From contig DWWL01000037.1 of the NCBI GenBank assembly GCA_019119775.1, positions 1 to 46,071 on the forward strand: DNA of 46,071 nucleotides. Direction: 5' to 3'. Position numbers and translations under genes: made by a program. The notes under the pieces are model-generated. The model was given only the letters and a program-made list of their open reading frames with translations, was not told where the DNA came from and did not search any database. Of the stretch, positions 32,753 through 41,075 are shown piece after piece (positions within the stretch are counted from its first letter, which is position 1; every line of letters starts with the position of its first letter). The DNA is from Candidatus Lachnoclostridium pullistercoris (GTDB lineage Bacteria > Bacillota > Clostridia > Lachnospirales > Lachnospiraceae).

Positions 32753-34078
32753 ATGAGATTAACAAAGAAAGCAGCGGCCCTCGCAATGGCGTCCTGCATG
32801 GCCTTATCTTTAACGGCCTGCGGCGGCGGCAGCAGCACGGAGACTACAGCAGCTTCCGAGGCAGCCGGAGAGAGCACAGAGGCAGCCGGAACTGAGGCAG
32901 CAGAGGAGACTGGTGAAGTTGCCAACAAGGATAAACCCCTTGTATGGTTCAACCGTCAGCCGTCCAACAGCTCCACCGGTGAGCTGGATATGGCAGCTTT
33001 AAGCTACAACGACAACACCTACTATGTAGGATTCGATGCAAACCAGGGTGCTGAACTTCAGGGAACCATGGTAAGAGACTACATCGAGGCCAACATCGAC
33101 ACCATCGACCGCAACGGCGACGGCGTGATCGGCTATGTACTGGCAATCGGCGATATCGGACACAACGACTCCATCGCACGTACCAGAGGCGTCCGCAGCG
33201 CACTTGGAACCGGCGTTGAGGCCAACGGCGAGATCGACAGCGCTCCTGTAGGAACCAACACCGACGGTACCTCCACCATCGTTCAGGACGGAACGATCGA
33301 TGTAAACGGCACCACCTACACCATCCGTGAGCTGGCTTCTCAGGAGATGAAGAACTCCGCAGGAGCTACCTGGGATGCAGCTACCGCAGGAAACGCAATC
33401 AACACCTGGTCCGCTTCCTTCGGCGATTCCATCGACGTAGTAGTTTCCAACAACGACGGCATGGGCATGTCCATGTTCAACGCCTGGGCTAAGGACAACG
33501 GCGTTCCCACCTTCGGATACGATGCAAACAGCGACGCTGTTGCAGCAATCGCAGAGGGCTACGGCGGAACCATCAGCCAGCACGCAGACGTACAGGCTTA
33601 CTTAACCCTTCGTGTTCTTCGTAACGCACTTGACGGCGTAGATATCGACACCGGTATCGGCACCGCTGACGAGGCAGGCAACGTTCTGACCGACGATGTA
33701 TACGTATACAGAGAGGACGAGCGTTCCTACTACGCATTAAACGTAGCAGTTACCGCAGACAACTATCAGGATTTCATGGATTCCACAGTGACCTACGCAC
33801 CGGTTTCCAACCAGCTTGACGCAGCGGAGCATCCGGAGAAGGCCGTATGGCTGGATATCTACAATGCAGCTGATAACTTCTTAAGCTCCACCTATCAGCC
33901 TCTGCTTCAGAAGTATGATGACCTTCTGAACTTAAAGGTTGACTACATTGGCGGTGACGGACAGACTGAGGCTAACATTGTAAACCGTCTGGGCAATCCG
34001 AGCCAGTACGACGCCTTTGCCATCAACATGGTTAAGACCGACAATGCGGCTTCCTACACCGCTCTGTTAAATCAGTAA
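32753..34078 (+). CDS. Circularly permuted galactose/glucose-binding lipoprotein (MglB homolog)
   Basis: 441 residues. Lipoprotein signal with LTAC (Cys23) and a Ser/Thr/Glu-Ala linker to about 58. The fold then starts where MglB is at mid-chain: KPLVWFNRQPSN (Asn67), YYVGFDANQGAELQGT, Ca loop DRNGDGVIGY (119-128), GHNDSIARTR (His137, Asp139, Arg143), ATWDAATAG (Trp207), VVSNNDGMGMS (Asn234), FGYDANSDAV (Asp257) and GGTISQHADV (Gln276). The N-terminal MglB unit appears last (363-441): VWLDIYNAADNFLSS (Asp374, Phe376), a helix, then YDAFAINMVKTDNAAS. All sugar-contact positions of E. coli MglB are present except Asn256, which is Gln here. An extra beta-rich insert lies at about 160-200. Codon choice is biased as in highly expressed genes. 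ATG 32753 has GGGAGG upstream. It is followed by mglA and mglC. Confidence 0.88.
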   Translation: MRLTKKAAALAMASCMALSLTACGGGSSTETTAASEAAGESTEAAGTEAAEETGEVANKDKPLVWFNRQPSNSSTGELDMAALSYNDNTYYVGFDANQGAELQGTMVRDYIEANIDTIDRNGDGVIGYVLAIGDIGHNDSIARTRGVRSALGTGVEANGEIDSAPVGTNTDGTSTIVQDGTIDVNGTTYTIRELASQEMKNSAGATWDAATAGNAINTWSASFGDSIDVVVSNNDGMGMSMFNAWAKDNGVPTFGYDANSDAVAAIAEGYGGTISQHADVQAYLTLRVLRNALDGVDIDTGIGTADEAGNVLTDDVYVYREDERSYYALNVAVTADNYQDFMDSTVTYAPVSNQLDAAEHPEKAVWLDIYNAADNFLSSTYQPLLQKYDDLLNLKVDYIGGDGQTEANIVNRLGNPSQYDAFAINMVKTDNAASYTALLNQ

Positions 34079-34082
34079 TTTA

Positions 34083-34137
34083 TCATTCACGAAAGTGAGA
34101 ATGAACGGTTATCAGGGAGAAGCAATTCTCCCTGATA
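34083..34137 (+). promoter_or_regulatory. Two hairpins after the permuted mglB gene (mRNA stabiliser or partial terminator)
   Basis: A small hairpin (TCATTCAC-GAAA-GTGAGAATGA, one bulge) is followed by a perfect 12-bp stem with arms TATCAGGGAGAA (34110-34121) and TTCTCCCTGATA (34126-34137) and loop GCAA. Only a weak T-stretch follows, so read-through into mglA is expected. Such structures between a binding-protein gene and its ABC genes commonly raise binding-protein mRNA levels. Confidence 0.65.
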
Positions 34138-34179
34138 GCTTTATTAACGGGAAACATCATTCCCTGTTAAGACAAAGCT
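34137..34179. repeat. Partial copy of the structured repeat (hairpin 1 only)
   Basis: AGCTTT (34137-34142) and AAAGCT (34174-34179) enclose TTAACGGGAAACATCATTCC then CTGTTAA. This is the same AACAGGAAAC...TTCCCTGTT hairpin seen at 10426 and 11976, again directly after a terminator-like stem. The second half of the element is missing here. Confidence 0.55.
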
Positions 34180-34252
34180 CATAAAGGGAAGTTCCGGCAG
34201 AGGCCGGGCTTTTCGCTGCAACTGAAAAATTTGATTCACAGGAGTAAAGAGT

Positions 34253-35761
34253 ATGGCAGATAAGAAAGATGATATCGTCTTATCAATACAAGGTATGAGC
34301 AAGTCCTTCGGCCGAAACCGGGTGCTTGACCATATCAACCTGGAAGTGAAGCGGGGAACGGTCATGGGACTGATGGGCGAGAACGGCGCCGGCAAGTCCA
34401 CCATGATGAAGTGCCTTTTCGGAACCTACCAGAAGGATGAGGGAAAGATTTTCTTAAACGGCAGAGAGGTCAGCTTCTCCGGACCGAAGGACGCCCTTGA
34501 AAACGGAGTGGCCATGGTCCATCAGGAGCTGAACCAGTGCCTGGAGAGAAACGTGATCGACAACCTGTTCCTGGGACGCTATCCCGTCAATTCCATGGGT
34601 GTGGTTGATGAGGGAAGAATGAAAAAGAAAGCTTCCGAGCTTTTCCGGAAGCTGGGAATGACGGTCAACCTGACTCAGCCGATGCGGAACATGTCCGTAT
34701 CCCAGCGTCAGATGTGTGAGATCGCCAAAGCAATTTCCTATAATGCCAAGGTGATCGTTCTGGATGAGCCCACCTCTTCCCTGATGGCGCAGGAGGTTGA
34801 CAAACTGTTTGAGATGATGAGAATGTTAAAGGAGCAGGGAGTGGCCCTGATCTACATTTCTCATAAGATGGATGAGATCTTCGAGATCTGTGACGAGATT
34901 TCCGTACTTCGGGACGGCAAGCTGGTCATGACAAAGAGCTCGAAGGAGACCAACATGAACGAGCTGATCACCGCCATGGTTGGACGTTCCCTGGAAAGCC
35001 GGTTCCCGCCGGTGGACAACCATCCGGGCAAAGTGATTCTGTCCGTGCAGCATCTGTCCACGAAATACGAACCCCATCTGCAGGATATCACCTTCGACGT
35101 GAGAGAGGGCGAGATCTTCGGCCTGTACGGTCTGGTGGGAGCGGGGCGTACTGAGCTGCTGGAGACGATCTTCGGCGTCCGCACCAGAGCGGCCGGCCGA
35201 GTGTATTTCAATAATCGGCTGATGAACTTCAACAGCGCGAAGGAGGCCATTGATCACGGATTTGCCATGATCACCGAGGAGCGGAAGGCCAACGGCCTGT
35301 TCTTAAAGGGAGACCTTACCTTCAACACGACGATCGCCAATCTGGAGCAGTACAAATCCGGCATGGCCCTTTCCAATACCAAGATGGTAAAGGCTACGGC
35401 CAACGAGATCAAGGTCATGCACACCAAGTGCATGGGACCGGACGATATGATCTCAAGCCTTTCCGGAGGAAACCAGCAGAAGGTCATCTTCGGAAAATGG
35501 CTGGAGAGAAAGCCCCAGGTCTTCATGATGGACGAGCCTACCCGCGGTATCGATGTAGGCGCGAAGTATGAGATCTACGAGCTGATCATCGAGATGGCAA
35601 AGCAGGGCAAAACGATTATCGTTGTTTCCTCCGAGATGCCTGAGATCCTGGGCATCACCAACCGGATCGGAGTTATGTCCAACGGACACCTTTCCGGCAT
35701 TGTCAATACGAAGGAGACGAATCAGGAAGAGCTGCTGAGGCTCAGTGCAAAATACCTATAA
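34253..35761 (+). CDS. mglA: Galactose/methyl-galactoside ABC importer, ATP-binding protein
   Basis: 502 residues with two ABC domains, as in MglA/RbsA. First domain: Walker [10 protein letters not shown] (42-50), degenerate signature MSVSQRQMCEIAKA, Walker B VIVLDEPTSSL. Second domain: degenerate P-loop GLVGAGRTEL, intact signature SLSGGNQQKV, and Walker B MMDEPTRGIDVG. This asymmetric pattern is normal for the sugar CUT2 family. It powers the import of galactose or glucose through MglC. Its stop overlaps or abuts the next gene. Confidence 0.95.
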   Translation: MADKKDDIVLSIQGMSKSFGRNRVLDHINLEVKRGTVMGLMGENGAGKSTMMKCLFGTYQKDEGKIFLNGREVSFSGPKDALENGVAMVHQELNQCLERNVIDNLFLGRYPVNSMGVVDEGRMKKKASELFRKLGMTVNLTQPMRNMSVSQRQMCEIAKAISYNAKVIVLDEPTSSLMAQEVDKLFEMMRMLKEQGVALIYISHKMDEIFEICDEISVLRDGKLVMTKSSKETNMNELITAMVGRSLESRFPPVDNHPGKVILSVQHLSTKYEPHLQDITFDVREGEIFGLYGLVGAGRTELLETIFGVRTRAAGRVYFNNRLMNFNSAKEAIDHGFAMITEERKANGLFLKGDLTFNTTIANLEQYKSGMALSNTKMVKATANEIKVMHTKCMGPDDMISSLSGGNQQKVIFGKWLERKPQVFMMDEPTRGIDVGAKYEIYELIIEMAKQGKTIIVVSSEMPEILGITNRIGVMSNGHLSGIVNTKETNQEELLRLSAKYL

Positions 35762-35775
35762 TGGGGGAATGGAAT

Positions 35776-37425
35776 ATGGCAAAGGAAAATAATATTCTTA
35801 CGGCTGATCAGGAGAAACAGCTTCGCCAGCCGATTGAAGATTACGTAGGAAAAATCCAGGCCAAGCTCGACAGTCTCAGAGCAGACGGAACCAACCGGGT
35901 AGTCGAGCTTCAGAATGACATGGACAGCGTAAAGAGAGATCATATCTTTACGCAGCAGGAAAAGGACAAGGAAATCACCAGGCTGAAGGCAGAGCTGGAG
36001 AAAGCCAAAGCCGTAGAAGATAAGAATAAAAACGAAGTTTCCAAGCTGATTGCTGACGGAGAGAGCTATCTGAAGGCGAATTTTGACAAGTACTATCAGG
36101 CAGTGGTCGCAAGCTGCAAGGAAGAGAGAGTTCTTGCTCAGAATAAGTACAAAGCCAGAGTGGCAGAGCTGGAGAAGGAGCATCAGGCGTCTGTTTCCAA
36201 GCTGAGCAATCAGGAGGAGATCAAGGACGAGAAATACGTTCACAAGAACCGCCTCTTTGACGCGAAGATGGAGCTGGAGAGAGATTATCAGACGATCAAG
36301 GACAGACAGCATGCCGCGTTCCAGTACAAATACCATCTGATCGATATGCTCCGCATGTCAAAGTTCACCTTTGGGGAGAACATGGCTCAGAGATGGGAGA
36401 ACTATCAGTACACGTTCAATAAGAGAGACTTCCTGTTAAAGAATGGTCTGTACATCGCCATCGTGATTATTTTCATCATTCTGTGCGCGATCACGCCGAT
36501 CGTCAAGGGAGTGCCGTTACTTACATACAACAACGTGCTGAACATCCTTCAGCAGGCATCCCCGAGAATGTTCCTGGCTCTCGGCGTTGCAGGTCTGATC
36601 CTCCTTGCAGGTACGGACCTGTCCATCGGACGTATGGTCGGCATGGGCATGACCACCGCCACCATCATCATGCACCAGGGCATCAACACCGGTTCTGTAT
36701 TCGGCCATGTGTTTGATTTCACCGGCCTTCCCACACCGGCAAAAGTTGTTCTGGCTCTGGTTGTCTGCATCGTGCTCTGCACCTGCTTTACCACCATCGC
36801 CGGCTGCTTCACCGCAAGATTCAAGATGCATCCGTTCATCTCCACCATGGCGAACATGCTGATCATCTTCGGTCTTACCACCTATGCCACGAAGGGTGTG
36901 TCCTTCGGTGCCATCGAGTCCGCGATCCCCAGCAAGGTGATTCCCAGACTTAACGGCTTCCCGACCATCATCCTGTGGGCAGTAGCAGCAGTGATCGTAG
37001 TATGGTTTATCTGGAATAAGACCACTTTCGGAAAGAACCTGTACGCCGTAGGCGGAAACGCGGAGGCAGCTTCTGTTTCCGGTATCTCCGTATTCAAGGT
37101 GACGGTAGGCGCATTCATCCTGGCCGGTATCCTCTACGGATTTGGTTCCTGGCTGGAGTGCTTAAGAATGATGGGTTCCGGTTCTGCCGCTTATGGACAG
37201 GGCTGGGAGACTGACGCAATCGCAGCCTGCGTAGTAGGCGGTGTGTCTTTCACCGGCGGTATCGGCAAGATCTCCGGCGTAGTAGTCGGCGTGCTGATCT
37301 TCACCGCTCTGACCTACTCCCTGACGATCCTGGGCATCGATACGAACCTTCAGTTCATCGTATCCGGTATCATCATCCTGGTTGCTGTAACTCTGGACTG
37401 CTTAAAGTACGTGCAGAAGAAGTAA
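35776..37425 (+). CDS. mglC: MglC-type sugar permease with a long N-terminal coiled-coil-like extension
   Basis: 549 residues, versus about 335 for ordinary MglC. Residues about 1-220 are highly charged and helical with heptad-like spacing (ELQNDMDSVKRDHIFTQQEK and KDKEITRLKAELEKAKAVED) and have no membrane segment. The permease proper starts at about 222 (NGLYIAIVIIFIILCAI) and carries the family features ALGVAGLILLAGTDLSIGR, GNAEAASVSGISVFKVT (EAA-like coupling loop) and CVVGGVSFTGGIGKISGVVV. An in-frame ATG at 35761 overlaps the mglA stop; ATG 35776 has GGGGG 7 bases upstream and is preferred. Since MglC N-termini are cytoplasmic, the extension would face the ATPase. Confidence 0.9.
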   Translation: MAKENNILTADQEKQLRQPIEDYVGKIQAKLDSLRADGTNRVVELQNDMDSVKRDHIFTQQEKDKEITRLKAELEKAKAVEDKNKNEVSKLIADGESYLKANFDKYYQAVVASCKEERVLAQNKYKARVAELEKEHQASVSKLSNQEEIKDEKYVHKNRLFDAKMELERDYQTIKDRQHAAFQYKYHLIDMLRMSKFTFGENMAQRWENYQYTFNKRDFLLKNGLYIAIVIIFIILCAITPIVKGVPLLTYNNVLNILQQASPRMFLALGVAGLILLAGTDLSIGRMVGMGMTTATIIMHQGINTGSVFGHVFDFTGLPTPAKVVLALVVCIVLCTCFTTIAGCFTARFKMHPFISTMANMLIIFGLTTYATKGVSFGAIESAIPSKVIPRLNGFPTIILWAVAAVIVVWFIWNKTTFGKNLYAVGGNAEAASVSGISVFKVTVGAFILAGILYGFGSWLECLRMMGSGSAAYGQGWETDAIAACVVGGVSFTGGIGKISGVVVGVLIFTALTYSLTILGIDTNLQFIVSGIIILVAVTLDCLKYVQKK

Positions 37426-37464
37426 TACAGCCAGAAAAAATTACAGTCAAATATGCAATGTCTG

Positions 37465-37512
37465 CCCCTGCGGCGGCCGCTTTCCTTCCGGCCCCGCAGG
37501 GGTTTCTTTTTT
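37465..37512 (+). terminator. Rho-independent terminator of the mgl operon
   Basis: CCCCTGCGG (37465-37473) pairs with CCGCAGGGG (ending at 37502), followed by TTTCTTTTTT. Confidence 0.85.
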
Positions 37513-37606
37513 GTCTCTGGGACGCAGGACTGACTGCATTTAGAGGTTTCTCCTTTTTCGATTGTGTGATATGATGGTAACTGCGTGAAAGAAAAGGAGT
37601 GAGCAT

Positions 37607-37972
37607 ATGATTCTGATCATTGGAGGAGCGTTCCAGGGAAAGGAGCGGGCGGCTGAGAAGATAGCCGCAGCGGCCGCCGCAGGCGGAAAGAACATAGGGC
37701 CGGTGCTGGCGGCTTTTCACCGGAGCGTGCGTGACTATATGGAAACACGTCCCCAGGCGAGGGAGGAGGAGATCCGGGCCTACGCCGCCGGTGTGGTGAG
37801 GGATCATCCGTCAGCCGTTATCACCATGGATGAGGTGGGCTGCGGCGTGGTGCCTGTGGACGGAAAAGAGCGGGCCTACCGGGAGGCGGCGGGCTGGGCC
37901 GGCCAGGAGCTGGCGGCCATGGCGGATGAGGTGTACCGGGTGACAGCCGGGATCCTCACGCGGATCAAATAG
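37607..37972 (+). CDS. Short CobU-like protein (adenosylcobinamide kinase-related)
   Basis: 121 residues. The N-terminal IIGGAFQGKERAAE is a P-loop of CobU form, but with Glu in place of the Ser/Thr after GK. The C-terminal TMDEVGCGVVPVDGKERAYR and GQELAAMADEVYRVTAGI match the end of CobU. The middle of CobU, including the RHxxxR guanylylation histidine, is missing (CobU is about 180-220 residues). Start and ribosome site (AAAAGGAGTG) are intact and both ends are conserved, so it is not simply a frameshifted gene. It leads the cbiB-cobD group. It could be a cobinamide kinase without guanylyltransferase activity, or a regulatory paralog, alongside the full cobU at 25465. Confidence 0.75.
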   Translation: MILIIGGAFQGKERAAEKIAAAAAAGGKNIGPVLAAFHRSVRDYMETRPQAREEEIRAYAAGVVRDHPSAVITMDEVGCGVVPVDGKERAYREAAGWAGQELAAMADEVYRVTAGILTRIK

Positions 37973-37990
37973 ACAGCAGAGGTGACAAAA

Positions 37991-38932
37991 GTGAGACTGA
38001 TCATAGGAATACTGATCGACCGCCTTGTGGGGGATCCCCAGGGCTGGTACCATCCGGTGCGGACCATCGGGTCTGTGATCCGGCTGTGCGAGCGGATACT
38101 GAGAAAACTTTTTCCAGAGACGGAGAAGGGGGAGATGGCGGCAGGCGTATGTTTGTGCGCCGCGGTCCTTCTGTTTTCCGGGGGAGTGCCGGCCCTTCTT
38201 CTGCTGGCCGCCGGCCGGATCCATCCAGTGCTCCCGCTGATCCTGGGTTCTGTCATGTGCTGGCAGCTGCTGGCGGCAAAGTCCCTGAAGGATGAGAGCA
38301 TGAAGGTGTATGCGGCCCTTCAGGAGGGAGATGGGGAAAAGGCCAGATACGCTGTCTCCATGATCGTGGGACGGGATACGGAGAAGCTGACAGAGGAAGG
38401 AATCATCAGGGCGGCGGTGGAGACGGTGGCGGAGAACACTTCCGACGGCGTGATCGCCCCCCTGCTCTATATGGCCATAGGCGGGCCGGTGCTGGGATTT
38501 CTCTATAAAGGGATCAACACCATGGATTCCATGGTGGGCTATCACAATGAGAAGTACGAATATTTCGGCAAAGCGGCGGCCAGGCTGGACGACATTGCCA
38601 ATTTTATCCCGTCCAGGATCAGCGCTCTGCTGATGATTTTGGCGGCATTTTTCCTCGGGATGGACGGAAAGCGGGGGTGGAAGATCTTTCTCAGGGACCG
38701 GAAAAACCACAAAAGTCCCAATTCCGCCCAGACCGAGGCGGCCTGCGCCGGGATCTTGGGCGTCCGCCTGGCGGGAGACGCCTGGTATTTCGGAAAGCTG
38801 GTGAAAAAACCTTATATCGGAGATCCGGTCCGGCCGGTGGAAAATGAGGACATTGTGCGGGCCAACCGGCTGATGTACGGGACGGAGTGGCTGGCTCTGG
38901 CCCTGGCGGCTGTGTTCTGGATCATCTTTTAA
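37991..38932 (+). CDS. cbiB: Adenosylcobinamide-phosphate synthase
   Basis: 313 residues, membrane protein with about 4-5 helices. The family starts with DRLVGDPQGWYHPVRTIGS. Other motifs: VSMIVGRDTEKLTEEGIIRA, VETVAENTSDGVIAPLLY, NTMDSMVGYHNEKYEYFG and NSAQTEAACAGILGVRL. It attaches aminopropanol (phosphate) to adenosylcobyric acid. GTG 37991 is preferred, with AGAGGTG 7 bases upstream; an in-frame GTG at 37982 overlaps that site. Confidence 0.94.
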   Translation: MRLIIGILIDRLVGDPQGWYHPVRTIGSVIRLCERILRKLFPETEKGEMAAGVCLCAAVLLFSGGVPALLLLAAGRIHPVLPLILGSVMCWQLLAAKSLKDESMKVYAALQEGDGEKARYAVSMIVGRDTEKLTEEGIIRAAVETVAENTSDGVIAPLLYMAIGGPVLGFLYKGINTMDSMVGYHNEKYEYFGKAAARLDDIANFIPSRISALLMILAAFFLGMDGKRGWKIFLRDRKNHKSPNSAQTEAACAGILGVRLAGDAWYFGKLVKKPYIGDPVRPVENEDIVRANRLMYGTEWLALALAAVFWIIF

Positions 38933-38953
38933 GCGTAAAGGAGGAGAGCAGAT

Positions 38954-40006
38954 ATGGCAGAATACGGACACGGCGGAGACATCTACAGCCAGAAGGTGGA
39001 GATGGATTATTCCGCCAATATTAATCCCCTGGGGATGCCGGAGGGGGTGAAAGCGGCCATTTGCCGGGCGGTGGAGCTGGCGGCCCCCTATCCGGACAGC
39101 GCCTGCCGCCGGCTGACAAAGGCTTTGGCTGAGGCTTTCGGGAAAGAGCCGGAGCAGATCATCTGCGGCAACGGGGCGGCAGATCTGATTTTTCAGCTGG
39201 CATACGGGAGAAAACCGGAGAGGGCGCTGCTCATTGCCCCCTCTTTTTCTGAATATGAGCAGGCGCTGCGGGCAGCGGGAGCAGAGGTGGAATACTGTAT
39301 GCTGCGGGAGGAAACGGGATTTTCCTTTGTAAAAGAAGAGTGGGAAGAGCGGGCAGAGGCCTGCCGCCCGGACATGGCGTTTTTCTGCAATCCCAACAAC
39401 CCGACGGGACTGGCTGTGGGAAAGGAGACGGTGCGGGAGCTGGCGGATTTTTGCCGGAAACGGGGGATCTTTCTTGTGGCGGACGAATGTTTTGGGGAAT
39501 TTCTGGACGTGCCGGAAGATTTTTCCATTTTGGGGGATCTGGAGCAGTTTTCCAACGTGTTTGTGCTGAAGGCATTCACCAAGATGTACGCCATGGCGGG
39601 GGTTCGGCTGGGATATGGGTTCTGCTCTGACCGGACGGTGCTGGAGTCCATGGAGGCGGCGCGCCAGCCGTGGAGCGTGTCGGCTCTGGCCCAGGAAGGC
39701 GGGATCGCTGCCCTGAGGGAGACAGAGTATGTGAGCCGGACGAAAAGACTGATCAAGGCTCAGCGGAAATTTTTGAAAGATGGGCTGGAGCGGCTGGGAC
39801 TTACGGTCTGGGATTCCCAGGCCAATTATCTGTTTTTTAAAGGGCCGGAAGGCTTGAAAGAACGGTTCCTGAAGCATGGAATCCTGATCCGCTCCTGCGC
39901 CAATTATCCGGGTCTTGACGGACGCTTCTTCCGCATCTGCGTGCGCACGGAGGAGGAAAACCGGAAATTCCTGGAAACGGCCGGACTGGTGATGGAAGAG
40001 AGATGA
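38954..40006 (+). CDS. cobD: Threonine-phosphate decarboxylase (CobD, aminotransferase fold)
   Basis: 350 residues. N-terminal HGGDIYSQKVEMDYSANINP is typical of CobD. The PLP fold shows GNGAADLIFQLA, FCNPNNPTGLAVGK, VADECFGEFLD, the PLP lysine Lys210 in AFTKMYAMAGVRLGYGF, and the C-terminal FFRICVRTEEEN. It makes (R)-1-amino-2-propanol phosphate for CbiB next door. Histidinol-phosphate aminotransferase is a relative, but the N-terminus and the cbiB neighbour favour CobD. Confidence 0.92.
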   Translation: MAEYGHGGDIYSQKVEMDYSANINPLGMPEGVKAAICRAVELAAPYPDSACRRLTKALAEAFGKEPEQIICGNGAADLIFQLAYGRKPERALLIAPSFSEYEQALRAAGAEVEYCMLREETGFSFVKEEWEERAEACRPDMAFFCNPNNPTGLAVGKETVRELADFCRKRGIFLVADECFGEFLDVPEDFSILGDLEQFSNVFVLKAFTKMYAMAGVRLGYGFCSDRTVLESMEAARQPWSVSALAQEGGIAALRETEYVSRTKRLIKAQRKFLKDGLERLGLTVWDSQANYLFFKGPEGLKERFLKHGILIRSCANYPGLDGRFFRICVRTEEENRKFLETAGLVMEER

Positions 40007-40070
40007 GAGCTGGCCAAAATGGCTGGAAGATGGTATACTGGCGAATCATAAAGCGAAAAAGGAGGAGATT

Positions 40071-41075
40071 ATGACAGAGCTGCATGTGCATTTGGACGGT
40101 TCCCTGCGGCCGGAGACGGTGTGGGAGCTGGCGGCGGAGCAGGGCATTTCCCTGCCGGCGAAAACAGCGGAGGAACTGAAGATCATGATGCAGGCGCCGG
40201 TGCCCTGCGGAAGCCTGGAGGAATATCTGTCCCGGTTTGCCGTGTCGAAAGTCTGCCTGCAGAGGGAGGAGGCCCTGGAACGGGTGGCTTTTGAGCTGGC
40301 GGAGGACATGGCGGCGGACGGAGTCACCTGCGGGGAGATCCGCTTTGCGCCTCAGCTGTCCACAGACTTGGGGCTGAGCCAGGAGAAGGTGACGGAGGCG
40401 GTGATCCGCGGTGTCCGCCGGGGAATGGAAGTCTATCCCGGGATTACTCTGGGGCTTTTGCTCTGCTGCATGAGAGGGGATGACAAGGAGACGGACCGGC
40501 GCAACCGGGAGACTCTTGAGCTGGCTGCCGGGCTGCAGGACGGAGGGATCGTCTGCGGCGTGGACCTGGCCGGGGCGGAGGCGGCGTACGATACGGGCCT
40601 GTTCCGGGATCTGTTCCGGGAGGCGGACCGTCTGGGGTTAAAGAGGACTATCCACGCCGGGGAGGCTGCCGGGCCGGACAGCGTGCGGAAGGCACTTGAG
40701 CTGGGAGCCATGCGCATCGGCCACGGTATTTCCGCTGCGGAGGATGAGCAGCTGATGAGGGAGCTGGCCGAGCGGAAGATTTCCCTGGAGGTGTGCGTCA
40801 CCAGCAATGTGCAGACGAAAGGAGTGCCGTCCTTAAAAGACCATCCCATCCGGAAACTGTTTGACGCGGGAGTGCGGGTGACGATCAATACTGACAACCG
40901 GACTGTGTCGGACACCACCCTGACAGAGGAGATCCGCCTGGTGAGGGAGACGTTTCATTTTCAGGATGAGGAGCTTAAAAAGATGGAGGAGTACGCGGCA
41001 CAGGCTGCCTTCGTGAAAAAGAGGGGCGGTCAGGACGGGGACGGCGAAGGTTCCCGGGAGAGGAGAGAGGAATGA
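40071..41075 (+). CDS. add: Adenosine deaminase
   Basis: 334 residues. Zn ligands in ELHVHLDGSL (His5, His7). Further motifs: FRFAPQLS-like region (GEIRFAPQL), TIHAGEAAGPDSV (Zn His and catalytic Glu follow), MRIGHGISA, and TINTDNRTVSDTTLTEEI with the catalytic Asp. It deaminates adenosine to inosine. It has a strong GGAGGAG site. It is coupled by ATGA to the ADP-ribosylglycohydrolase gene and opens a nucleoside-salvage cluster. Confidence 0.93.
   Translation: MTELHVHLDGSLRPETVWELAAEQGISLPAKTAEELKIMMQAPVPCGSLEEYLSRFAVSKVCLQREEALERVAFELAEDMAADGVTCGEIRFAPQLSTDLGLSQEKVTEAVIRGVRRGMEVYPGITLGLLLCCMRGDDKETDRRNRETLELAAGLQDGGIVCGVDLAGAEAAYDTGLFRDLFREADRLGLKRTIHAGEAAGPDSVRKALELGAMRIGHGISAAEDEQLMRELAERKISLEVCVTSNVQTKGVPSLKDHPIRKLFDAGVRVTINTDNRTVSDTTLTEEIRLVRETFHFQDEELKKMEEYAAQAAFVKKRGGQDGDGEGSRERREE

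Noticed and set aside
32753..34078. The second mglB as a broken or frameshifted copy
   Set aside because: There is one uninterrupted frame, an intact lipoprotein signal, strong ribosome site, expression-biased codons and retained ligand residues in both separated parts. A decayed gene would not keep these.
37430..37606. Cobalamin riboswitch before the cbiB group
   Set aside because: The gap contains the mgl terminator and about 95 further bases with no B12-box; it is too short for the full aptamer.
39193..39756. Other medium-length antisense frames (for example inside cobD, cobS and the histidine kinase gene)
   Set aside because: All lie wholly inside genes with strong family motifs on the opposite strand and show no independent start signals.
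37811..39877. A 688-codon open frame on the minus strand across cbiB and cobD
   Set aside because: It is antisense to two well-supported cobalamin genes, has no family motif and no ribosome site. Long antisense frames are expected at this GC content.
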